From NCBI GenBank assembly GCA_965153355.1, contig OZ231128.1, positions 32,984,001 to 33,048,000 on the forward strand: 64,000 nucleotides of DNA. The letters run 5' to 3'. This DNA comes from Flaccisagitta enflata (lineage: Eukaryota > Chaetognatha > Sagittoidea > Aphragmophora). The notes under the pieces were generated by a model that saw nothing but the letters and a program-made list of their open reading frames with translations, was not told the origin of the DNA and searched no databases. The position numbers and the translations under genes are program-made. This document shows positions 26,931 through 35,722 of the stretch, in pieces (position 1 is the stretch's first letter; each line of letters begins with the position of its first letter).

Positions 26931-27202
26931 TTCATTCTTTCAATCTTTTTTCTTTTGAATTTCTTTTGAAGTGGGAATTCCCACTGTAGTAGCACAGCAA
27001 ACCACCAATGATGATGCTCCTATTCAATTCCATCTTTAAACCGACTCGCAGACACTCAAGCCCGAGTTGCAGAGTAAGTCGGACGCGTTGCTTCCATAAT
27101 TCAGAACCTCATGCAATCGGAATTGCTTTTACATTGTCATTACACGAGACAAAAGAGAGCATGAGGATAAGATTATTGAAGCGACCAGCAGCTAAGGGAA
27201 CA

Positions 27203-27428
27203 ATAAGTAACGCAGGGTTACAATATCGTCGCGACGGATGGGCAGGAGCTTTCAACATCCCCCCCTCTCCACACACATAAACTATCACAAGTTTCATAAC
27301 CGCGCCATCAAAAATGCTTGTTTTTACACTTTCCAATGCGAGCGTGACCAACGGACAGATGGACTGATGGACTGACGGATTGACCGACAGATGAAAAAGC
27401 CTCTTGTACAGTCGCTAGTCCGCGTCTA
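27203..27428 (-). repeat. Hairpin-ended repeat, minus-strand copy
   Basis: GCGACGGATGGGCAGGAGC, then GGACTGAT-type tetranucleotides, AAGCCTCTTGTACAG and TCGCTAGTCCGCGTCTAAA. The hairpin has decayed. Confidence 0.65.
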
Positions 27429-27856
27429 AACCATGACGTAAATATTCCTCGAGGACTGACGCCTTCCGGCGGCGTGCCAAGAGTTTTAAGAGTTTTACTC
27501 CTTCTGCCAGTTTGTTGGCTTATGTATTTTTTTAATGTGCGACCCTGAAAATTTATCGCAGTTTTCCGTCCATCCGTTTTCTGTCCTTCCGTTTTCGTTT
27601 TTCTGAAAAAAAAAAGAAAAATAACAATGTATGAACAAATCACATACATTACACAGGACAAAAAGGCTTTCTCACTTCCACTGTCAACCCGCTCTCCACT
27701 GGGATAGCTGTGTTTCCAGCCTTGTTACATTTTCTTTTCATTCTCTTTGTTCAGCTTCATATATCATAGTCTCCCACAATCGCTTTTCCCGAAACTACTC
27801 CGTATACATTTACACGCTCTTCCCTCGTCCCCCTTTTCTTTTTTCTCTCTCATCAG

Positions 27857-28188
27857 ATGAGCTTTTAAGGGCTGAGGTGGAAGCCGGTACGGCCGAGGGC
27901 GCCGCGATTGGCGCCGCCTTGGAAATTTTAGAAAACGCATCCACGACCGAGGACGCCGCCGATTCTGGCCGCGGCAGCGAAGGCGAGTCAAAGACGGAGT
28001 CGGAATTGGCGGCGGAAGCGGCGGAGGCGGCGGAGGCGGCGGCTTGGGCGGCGGCCGAGTTGAGGCGGCTCTTACCGGCGATTGTGAGAAGGGAAATGGT
28101 GTCGGCGGCGTTGGTTACGGGCGTCCAGGGATTCGTCCTGGCAGATTGGCCGAAAAACTTGGAGGAGGTCAACATTTTCGAAAAAGAG
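27857..28188 (+). CDS. Adenylate kinase-like gene, exon D
   Basis: This exon continues the second AK domain. The acceptor is TTTCTCTCTCATCAG; its first two bases complete GAT (Asp) with the last G of exon C, giving NA-DELLRAEVEAG, which matches family STGDLLRAEVASG. It then departs from the family: an insertion of about 45 residues rich in Glu and Ala (GCG/GAG codons, around residues 25-70 of the exon) replaces the short loop before the NMP-binding helix. The AMP-site strand appears as GFVLADWPKN in place of GFLIDGYPRE, again without the catalytic-site Arg. The donor is GAG|GTAGTA, phase 0. With the lost P-loop in exon C, this domain is probably a pseudokinase. I did not find the exon that should follow. 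Confidence 0.82.
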
Positions 28189-28760
28189 GTAGTATATTCG
28201 AAACGTACTTCTCATGCGATTGCTGCGTTTGCGTGCTTCGCATAGCAAAAGATTTGATTTTCTTCTCGTCCCCCTAACCCAACATGGAGTGAAAAAAATC
28301 ATGAAGATGACCATTTTCCTTTTTTCAAAATTCTATCATCTTCCGTTTTTGTTTTGGCCTTAAAGTTTACTCAGATTTCCCAGAGTTCAGCAAAATCCTG
28401 TGTAGTCTTGTTACAAAAGGAAGAATTGTTAGTTTTAAAAGATCATGATTTTTGTGAAAATAAATTAAAATATCAGAGCATAAGTAATGTAAGAGCTTGT
28501 GAAAATACAAATTAACAATTCTCTAAAGAGAAGAAATATTTAAAAGCTAATTCAAAGAAGATTAGCATACTTTTTTATCCCACTGCAATATACAAATTAG
28601 GCTCTCAAAAACAATTTTCTAAAAAACGGAAGATGAACAATTTTTGATAAAAGAAAAATGGTAAGGGTTCTAAAATTAGCCACTCCACGTTAGGTAAAGA
28701 GGATGAAAAGAAATAAGCAACTTTTGCTATGTGAAGCACCCAATTGCTGCGTGCTTGTGT
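28189..28760. other. AT-rich stretch, nothing recognised
   Basis: No exon matching the expected remainder of the adenylate kinase domain, and no repeat structure seen. Confidence 0.5.
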
Positions 28761-28761
28761 T

Positions 28762-28944
28762 TTTAGTTGCGGACACGCAACTCTATAAGAGGCTTAGTCC
28801 GTCCGTCCGTCCGTCCGTCCGTCCGTCCGTCCGTCCGTCGGTCCGTCCGTCGGTCCGTAACCATCGAGTCGAAAAGTGGGAAAACGCGCATTTCCGCCCC
28901 TGCCCACCCGTCCGCAACTGATGGCCGTGTATCCGGCCTTGTTT
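28762..28944 (+). repeat. Hairpin-ended repeat, reference copy
   Basis: Parts in order: T-run, AGTTGCG-GACA-CGCAACT, CTATAAGAGGC, (GTCC)n, ATCGAGTCGAAAAGTGGGAA, CGCGCATTTC, CCCCTGCCCACCCGTCCGC, and a terminal hairpin GGCCG-TGTATC-CGGCC followed by TTGTTTC. About 180 bp, no coding capacity. Confidence 0.9.
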
Positions 28945-28948
28945 CTTC

Positions 28949-29190
28949 TTAGTCGCTGGCTAAGCGACTCAATAAGAAGGTGTGTCCTTTGGTAGGAAAC
29001 TCCGTGGGCGACGCGAAATTTGAGACGATGCGAAATCGACTGAAATAATGATTTCAGAGCCTTACTGTCCCAGTGAAGCCACATTGTCATTGACATTGCA
29101 GCCCCCGCCCTGCCCTATACTGCCCCTTCCCACCCACATTGTTGCTCCTGCCCACCCCCAGCAACTACTTATTGGCCGTGTATATCCGGC
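28949..29190 (+). repeat. Hairpin-ended repeat, adjacent second copy
   Basis: AGTCGC-TGGCTAA-GCGACT, CAATAAGAAGG, GTGTCC; it ends in a TGCCCACCCCC segment and GGCCGTGTATATCCGGC. It starts five bases after the previous copy. Confidence 0.8.
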
Positions 29191-29299
29191 TCTATTAGTC
29201 GGATGCTTTGCAATACTAAGAACCACTCTGTCCGTTGGTAACACCTAGTTTTTGCCCACCCACTCGCATTTTGGGCAGCCGTGTAGCCGGAAACAACCG

Positions 29300-29496
29300 C
29301 TAAGCAACTATAAGAGAGTATGTGTCCGTAGGTAGGTAGGTAGGTCTGTCCGTCAGTAACGCGAAAATTTTGATGAATTGAATAATTTTCTGTGTATTAC
29401 TGCCCCTGCCCGGCTACTTTACAGCCCCTGCCCACTCACATACTGCCCCTGCCCACCCGCAAGCGACAACCTTTTGGCTGTGTATCCGGCCTTGTT
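29300..29496 (+). repeat. Hairpin-ended repeat, further copy in the cluster
   Basis: GCTAAGCAACTATAAGAGAG, GTAGGTAGGTAGG, TGCCCCTGCCC repeated three times, CCCGCAAGCGAC, and terminal GGCTGTGTATCCGGCC. Confidence 0.75.
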
Positions 29497-29556
29497 TTAC
29501 TTTATAGAGGGCTATTAGGATGACGGAGAAGGAGGAGAAGGAGGAGGAGAAAATTC

Positions 29557-29685
29557 CCGTGTGAAAGCATAGGTCATCGACCCCTTCGGGGCCGCTGCCC
29601 AGCTCCTCCCTCAACTTCAACCACAACCTACTAAGGCAGGGCATGGGTACCGCTGACCACCTAACGCTTTTGCGACTATTTCAGA
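29557..29685. repeat. Dispersed repeat family C, copy 2
   Basis: About 80% alike by eye to 15776-15902, same order of landmarks. Confidence 0.8.
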
Positions 29686-29928
29686 TATCAATAAAATATT
29701 CTCAAAATAAAAAAAAAACGGTTCTACGAATACACTCGATATTTTTTATGAGAACAAAGTCTATAAGAACGTTAAGCTTGATATTGTTCTGAAAATAAGA
29801 ACCTTGTAGTTAGCCGCTCGCAATTCAGAAATGTTATGGAGCGGCGGACCGACGGACAGACTGACCAACACAACGAGGTGTAGAGTAGCGTGTCCACAAC
29901 AAAAAATTAAAAGATAAAAATAAAAAGC

Positions 29929-30092
29929 AAGGCTGTATATATGGCGCGTGCGGGCGGATGGGCAGTTTTGAAATTGACAGTAATGCAAAAACCGCCCATA
30001 AACGCCGAACGTGTTACGGACCAACTGATGGATCGACCAAAGGACAGAGCGGGACAAAGAGTCGCGTGCACGCGACTAGAAATAAAGGGTGC
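29929..30092 (-). repeat. Hairpin-ended repeat, minus-strand copy
   Basis: AAGGCTGTATATATGGC at one end; AAGAGTCGCG-TGCA-CGCGACT at the other (perfect stem). Confidence 0.8.
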
Positions 30093-30419
30093 AGCGAGAT
30101 TTTTGTGTGCAAATGTTCGTCAATCGTCATCGAAGAGCGGATGTTTACAATATGAGCCAATATTGGCGAAATTTTGTCTCTAATTCTCTCTGTGGACGCT
30201 GTTAAAGTCTGTGTTTCTCAGACATTTTGAATGTTCTCGTCTCAAATGGGAACGTTAAAAGGAAGGAAAGAAAGAGATTGGAAGGGCGCAGATTAGTGGA
30301 TGGAATGACCTTTTGCCATCTCAGAGAAAAAATGGGCAAAAAAAGAAAAGGAAAAAAAAAACTGCATTCAAGTACTTGCCTTGCTCTTCTTATTCTTCTG
30401 TTGCATCTTCTTCTTCTTT

Positions 30420-30595
30420 TTCTTTTTCTTTTTCTTCTTCTCCTCCTTCTTTTCCTTTTTCCTCTTCTTCTTCTTCTTCTTCTTCTTCTTCTTCTTCTTC
30501 TTCTTCTTCTTCTTCTTCTTCTTCTTCTTCTCCTCTTTCTTCTTTTCCTTTTTCATTTTCTTCTCTTCTTATTCTTTTTTCTTCTCCTTTTTTTA
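30420..30595. repeat. (TTC)n microsatellite
   Basis: Core of about 24 TTC units at 30463-30531 in a longer polypyrimidine tract. Confidence 0.97.
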
Positions 30596-30629
30596 GCTAG
30601 TACACCCTCCTCTTCTTCTTGATCCTTTT

Positions 30630-30719
30630 CGTCTCGAACTTTTTAATCGCAGTCTATGAGAGGATTTGTCCATCCATCGGTCCCTCTGTGATGCTTAGGT
30701 TCAAAAGAGTGGAAACGCG

Positions 30720-30815
<96 letters not shown>

Positions 30816-30880
30816 TTTGGAGGGAGAGTTGTAGTCTCCTGCCCAGGTCCACCCGTTCGCGACCACGTTTTAACCCCGCG
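30630..30880 (+). repeat. Hairpin-ended repeat expanded by (GT)n
   Basis: AATCGCAGTCTATGAGAGG and GTCCATCC at the 5' side, CCCAGGTCCACCCGTTCGCG at the 3' side. An ~88-bp (GT)n at 30725-30814 sits inside the element. Confidence 0.75.
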
Positions 30881-30896
30881 TTACTTGTTCTTGTTC

Positions 30897-31064
30897 TTTT
30901 TAGTTGCGGACACGCAACTCTATATGAGGATTTGTCCGTCCGTCCATCCGTTGGTCCGTTGGTCCGTTGGTCCGTTGGTCCGTAATGATCGAGTTGGAAA
31001 GTGTGAAAACGCGCATTTCTGCTCATGCCCAACCGTCCGCAACTGTTGGCCGTGTATCCGGTCT

Positions 31065-31066
<2 letters not shown>
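30897..31066 (+). repeat. Hairpin-ended repeat, complete copy
   Basis: AGTTGCG-GACA-CGCAACT, CTATATGAGGA, (GTTGGTCC)n, GTCCGCAACTGTTGGCCG-TGTATC-CGG then TCTTGTC. Followed directly by (CT)n to 31130. Confidence 0.88.

Positions 31067-31130
<64 letters not shown>
31067..31130. repeat. (CT)n microsatellite
   Basis: About 32 CT units starting at the 3' end of the preceding repeat. Confidence 0.98.
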
Positions 31131-31134
<4 letters not shown>

Positions 31135-31732
31135 CTTTTCTCATATCAAATGTTGCAAAACAGAATATGGAGGAGGAAATCATGATTGATTGATGAGGGA
31201 GTGGGATGAAGTGAGGCAAGGCTGAAAAAACTTGTCGTGGTGGAGGAAAAAAATATGGGAATAAAGTTGAGGTCAAGGCCTAAATTGATCGAAAGCTACC
31301 CTGCTGACATGGAAGAAGGAAACAAAGGGGAAATAAATGATGAGGAAAGGAAAGGAAAGGAAAGGGAAAAGTATGGGGTCTCGTAGTGGGGAAAGGAGAA
31401 AGGGTGGAGTAATGGTTGGTTGGATGAGGTTGTTTCGGTCACGCTCACCCAATTAGCCTTGTAAAAGCATCATTTTATCGTGATTTGGATTACCGATGAT
31501 CATACATTGTTTGAAAAAAGAACCTGGTACACTCCTGACAAACTACGATTTAGAAAACGAAGGCTCTCAGATCGTGTTTCGATTGTCTTGCAACTGCCTC
31601 AGGCTGTCAACTGCGACTTGAGACAGTTTTTCGATCTGTTCGTCTTTATCAACGAATTCCGACCATCCTTGTGTGTGGGCTGTTGTTTGACCTTTTACCA
31701 TCATTGCCCTTTACCCTTTTCCTTGGATTGGG

Positions 31733-32040
31733 ATGTCCGGCAGTCGCATTAAGCTGGACCTCGATTCTAGCTTTCAAGGGTATGGTTTCCTAACATTGTT
31801 ACCCTCGGGTGATTTGATGAATTTTGGTAAAACAGGTAACAATCGTTTGCTCTTATCTATTTATGGTAAGAAATTGGTGTTTTGGGTTAGACTCGGAATG
31901 AATGTTTGCTCAGTAGGTTTTGCTAGATGGAAAACTAAGAGTGATGCGCGTAGTAACTAGTCAGTGAGGGCTCTCAAGGCCCTCTTCCATAATTCTCAGA
32001 TTGGGTACAGTGAGGAATATTGTTCCACTTGTCATAGGCA
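31733..32040 (+). repeat. Dispersed repeat family B, copy 2 (longest)
   Basis: Contains AAGCTGGACCTCGATTCTAG, GGTGATTTGATGAATTTTGG and GGAATATTGTTCCACTTGTC. Aligns to 60070-60345 along nearly its whole length. Confidence 0.82.
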
Positions 32041-32530
32041 TTTATTATTGATTCTATTTCTAAAAGGAAAAAAAAACATAAAAAACGACGAACATAACGC
32101 CAAAACCTTAATTGGTATACGATTGGAAACCAATCATTATTGGATTGAAAAAAAAAAACAAACAAAAAAACAGAAGAGATGAGGTTGCTGATGAGGTTCG
32201 GCTTTACTTAGGGCCAAAATTGAATACGATGAGAAAATAAATATCTTGCAGGAAATAAAATCTTGATGTGGAGAAAAAAATTAAAAATTCATAGCGCCTA
32301 AAGTATTGGTCCCGCAGTGTATGCTTTTTTCCAGAAGGTGTAAAAAAGTGCCCTCTTTCACCCTGTACCAATTTCAACCCCAGCCTCGGGCGAGCCTAGT
32401 CGCTCCTCAACTTCCTCAAAACATCCCAAGCGAAAATGGAAAAAATTAATTCCTAAGCGAAACTCAAAAAATCCGAAAACGTTTTTCGATTTTTTTCCCA
32501 ACAATAAATTGATCACGCTTTTGTGAACAA
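32041..32530. other. Non-coding, upstream intron of the Ca2+-ATPase exon
   Basis: A-rich with no recognisable exon. The exon encoding the TGES motif expected just upstream was not found. Confidence 0.45.
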
Positions 32531-32532
32531 AG

Positions 32533-32682
32533 GTGGCGAAAAGTGCGGACGGTGATTGTCTTTTGTTTTCGGGAACTCACGTGATGGAGGGTGGAGGTCG
32601 GATGCTCGTCGTCGCAGTCGGAGTCAACTCCCAAAACGGAATCATTATGACGCTTATCGGCGCCACCGGAAAAAAGAACCAA
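32533..32682 (+). CDS. Plasma-membrane Ca2+-ATPase, exon of the actuator domain
   Basis: Fifty codons match the PMCA segment that follows the TGES motif of the actuator domain, the P-type pump that exports Ca2+ at the cell surface. Key runs are [20 protein letters not shown] and [17 protein letters not shown] (family [20 protein letters not shown], VNSQTGIIFTLLGA). The acceptor is AACAAAG at 32532, the donor CAA|GTGAGC at 32682; both ends are phase 0. The next exon also begins in phase 0 and continues into the variable loop before TM3, so the two exons are consistent with one another. Most PMCAs have Thr where this has Asn (NSQNG), a mild change. No earlier exon was found in the window. Confidence 0.92.
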
Positions 32683-32829
32683 GTGAGCTACTTTCTTCTT
32701 GGAGCATGACAAGCTTGTCAACGTTAATCCGTTTCGCGTCAGGTTTGTCTACGTAGAGCACCATCCGTTCAAACTACCGCCAGGTGGTTTTCAGTATTAC
32801 TCTGGATTTTCCACTTGATTACGCTCAAT

Positions 32830-33290
32830 ATGGATCTCCCTGAACGAAATCAGGTTCAAATGCTCTTGTTAGCGCCTTTGAAAAAAATCCAAAGTGTTGA
32901 TTGTTTTTCAATTATTTTGAAATCCAAATTTTTAGGGCTGTTAGAAGATCTTTTTTTAGATAGCATCTTTAAATTACTGATAAAATTTCCTTTCATTTGA
33001 TAGGTCACTGCTATATATCTTTAAAAAGAAATAAAACTCTTAATTTTCAATACCGTTACAAAAGTAACGGTATTAAAAATAGTGATCTTGAAATATATAT
33101 AGTGTGACCTATCAAACGAAAGAAAATTCCATCAGGAATTCAAATATGCCATCTAAAAAAGTTTTCTAACTATCCTCTAAAATTTGTGTGTTAAGTAAGA
33201 TGTAAAATTATCAATTTTTGATTTTTTTTCAAAAAAGGCTCCAAGAAATATTTTCAAATAGTTGGATTTTGATTCCTGCATATGAGGACT
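32830..33290. mobile_element. ~460-bp fold-back element in the Ca2+-ATPase intron
   Basis: The axis at about 33061 is ACCGTTAC-AAAA-GTAACGGT. Going outward, paired blocks are CTATATAT / ATATATAG, TTTGATAGGTCAC / GTGACCTATCAAA, AGATAGCAT / ATGCCATCT and GCGCCTTTGAAAAAAAT / TTTTTTCAAAAAAGGC. The arms diverge toward the outside. No ORF. Confidence 0.88.
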
Positions 33291-33596
33291 GTACCAAACT
33301 GAAGAGCAACTTACAGTAATGCAAAAATCGTCCTGGCGGTTCTTAGGATCCACAGTGGGAGGGACCTCTCATCTTATGCGAGAGGCATGCCTAGTTAAAT
33401 TCAAGCATGACCGCAATAACGCATCAATCATGTCAGCGTTCAGTAAGCGGGAGATGAGTATGCAAAAACCATGCTTGCATCTGTGCTCTCAGGTCTACGA
33501 AATATTCTGAAATTTAGAACATTTTAAGAACATGTAATGCCAATTTAAAAATTTAATTGATAACATATCTAATTTTGTTATTTCAACTTATCTGTT

Positions 33597-33878
33597 TTCA
33601 GATGCGTCCGTCAGGAACGCATCTCTATAAAAGTGCTGTCCGTCCATCCCGGTCCGTCCGATCCGTCGGTCCGTCCGTCGGTCCATAACGCCCAATGCCA
33701 AAGAACCGCGTTTCTCGTATTTTTATTGCGATGAGATCTGACACTGAAACAAGTGATCAACCAACTGCTGAGTTTTCACCTATCTGTTCTGATCATCTGT
33801 CTCTCCCGATATGTCACATGATCAATACACGCTGAGATACAGCCCGGACGCATCGTTGCCCGGTCGGGCTTGTTGTTA
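33597..33878 (+). repeat. Hairpin-ended repeat, GATGCGT stem variant
   Basis: The 5' hairpin is GATGCGT-CCGTCAGGA-ACGCATC followed by TCTATAAAAG and (GTCC)n. The 3' end is AGCCCG-GACGCATCGTTGC-CCGGTCGGGCTTG. A close relative lies at 58961-59271. Confidence 0.85.
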
Positions 33879-34165
33879 TTTTCAATGTAGTTAGAATGAT
33901 ATTCTACTGTGTCGAATATGAATCATATAACAATGATTCTTCAGAATCTTCAATTTTGTCATTGAATTTTAGTAATGGTTAAAAAAGTATTTAGTATTTC
34001 AAAGTTATGGTAACCATAATAAAATGCCTAATTTTTTTGTAGTTGATGTATTATTTAGAATGAAGAACGTATCAAGATCAATAAAGGCTTCATTTGGTTT
34101 TGAAAATAAGATCATGAAGCCTTCGGGGGAAAAAAAAGGCATTTTTAAAAAAAACCGTACTCAAG

Positions 34166-34455
34166 CAGCAGCCGGCGAAGCGTCCATCCGAGTCTCATCG
34201 CACCCGCGCGACGAAGTCCGCCATTCCTGCCGACGCGGAAAACAACGACAAAAAACTAGGTGACGCGAAGAAGAAGCCTCAAGTTCAAAAGGAGAAGGAG
34301 GAAGAAGAGGAGGACGACGAGGAGGAGGGCATCTTGCAGAAGAAATTGGAGATTCTGGCTTTGCAAATCGGACGGGCCGGACTTTACGCGGCCATTTTTA
34401 CCGTTCTTTGGCTCTCGGTCGATTACTCCTTCGATAAGTTCCTCATCAAGAAAGG
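34166..34455 (+). CDS. Plasma-membrane Ca2+-ATPase, exon of the A-TM3 loop and TM3
   Basis: The exon starts with a basic/acidic low-complexity stretch of about 55 residues (ending QKEKEEEEEDDEEEG), in the place of the variable first cytosolic loop of PMCAs that carries splice site A and the phospholipid-binding region. It then gives ILQKKLEILALQIGRAG, matching family VLQGKLTKLAVQIGKAG, and a hydrophobic segment LYAAIFTVLWLSVDYSF corresponding to TM3. The donor is AAAGG|GTAATC (phase 2); without splicing the frame meets TAA at once. The acceptor is a tandem CAAGCAGCAG, so any of three AGs (next base 34166, 34169 or 34172) keeps phase 0. The next exon, which should hold the PEGL and DKTGT motifs, was not found; the intron receives the large retroelement. 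Confidence 0.9.
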
Positions 34456-35017
34456 GTAATCGATATCTAGGCGTAGTTATGTAACTAAATTCTGGAACTT
34501 GCTCTGTCGGTTCGTCGGTCCGTCGGTCCCGTTATACTTTTTTGCTTGAGCTATTCGGGTGTTTCCGAGTAGTTTTTTGCATCATTGCCAACACGCGATA
34601 ACGGTAGATGTATGTTTTATTCTTTGTTCGTGTAAGTGTGTCAAGAAGGCATGTGTCCTAGTATCTCCATGAGGGATTCGGTCGGTAAGTTCGTGTGCGA
34701 GGTATGATTTTTATTTGCAAGCGCTGATAAAAGTCTGATATGCTACACTTTTTTTTATGTAAAGACTCGGTAAACTTTTAGGCTGGAAGTTCAATTTTAG
34801 GCTGAAATGTTCTTAGCATGACCATAATAATTTTTTGAAAGCTGGTTATCTATCCAATGCACAGTGATGAACTTAATAAATAATACCAATAAAGGCGGGT
34901 CTCGCCGTAGGAAAAAAGTCGTGAATGCGGTGTTTTGAAATTGTGATTGTGTGCTGTGATTGTTTGTCAAAACATCTTTTCTGTCTGTTCCTTTTTCTGC
35001 ATGTCTGTTTCTCCCCA

Positions 35018-35020
<3 letters not shown>
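34456..35020. other. Intron sequence, nothing recognised
   Basis: No repeat or exon identified apart from a short GTCGGTCC run near 34505-34525. Confidence 0.45.

Positions 35021-35023
<3 letters not shown>

Positions 35024-35087
<64 letters not shown>
35024..35087. repeat. (CT)n microsatellite
   Basis: About 32 CT units; the last long microsatellite before the large element. Confidence 0.98.
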
Positions 35088-35090
<3 letters not shown>

Positions 35091-35133
35091 TCTATAACAC
35101 AAAATAAAATGGGGAGAAGCAAAGTGTCGTGTT

Positions 35134-35400
35134 ATGCATGTAGGTAAACACAAGGAAAAGAATCAAGCATGGCATGTAGGCGACATGATCTTCCAAGAGA
35201 CAGAAAAATATGAATATCTTGGAGACATCATTACCCCAGATGGTAAAAACAAGGAAAACATTCTTGATAGGAAAAATAGGATACAAACAGCTACAATGAT
35301 CATCAATTTGATAGCTGCAAGTGAGGTACTGTACCGAAATGACAAATATTGATATATCAAATATTCTCCGACCAGCTTGCATCGTACTGGTGTCTTGACA
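35134..35400 (+). pseudogene. Fragment of a non-LTR reverse transcriptase
   Basis: A short frame carries AWHVGDMIFQETEKYEYLGD followed by IITPDGKNKENILDRKNRIQ and IAASEVLYR. This is the typical C-terminal 'YLGxxIT.DGK' region after the polymerase core of non-LTR retrotransposons. It stops at 35352; homologous residues seem to continue in another frame, so the copy is broken. Its presence sets a lower bound (about 35.4 kb) for the left edge of the large retroelement. Confidence 0.75.
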
Positions 35401-35722
35401 GTCTGTTAGAACCAGAGAATGGACCATCAGAGCAATTTTAGGTCGCCGCGTTGGAACCGGAAGTGATGATATTAATTGGGCTAATTCTCGCTTTTTCTGA
35501 TACTTTCGGTAATTTCACTAGAAATGTTGAATCTATCAAGACAGATGTCCAATCATGAATGTGCGCAAGCATCGCGATTTTGAACTTAAAACAGATTAAT
35601 CAAGATGAGAAGCATGAAAACAGACATTTTTTGCCCTTTGGGTTTAGTCTTTAGTGCGTAGATATTTATGCTATCTTTTATCACCAGCGCGCCCCTTTAT
35701 TTCATATGTCGCTATCTCTCTC

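Noticed and set aside
30227-30360. Candidate exon for the rest of the adenylate kinase domain
   Set aside because: There is a CAG acceptor, but phase 0 meets a stop at once and the open frame shows no convincing alignment to the LID region.
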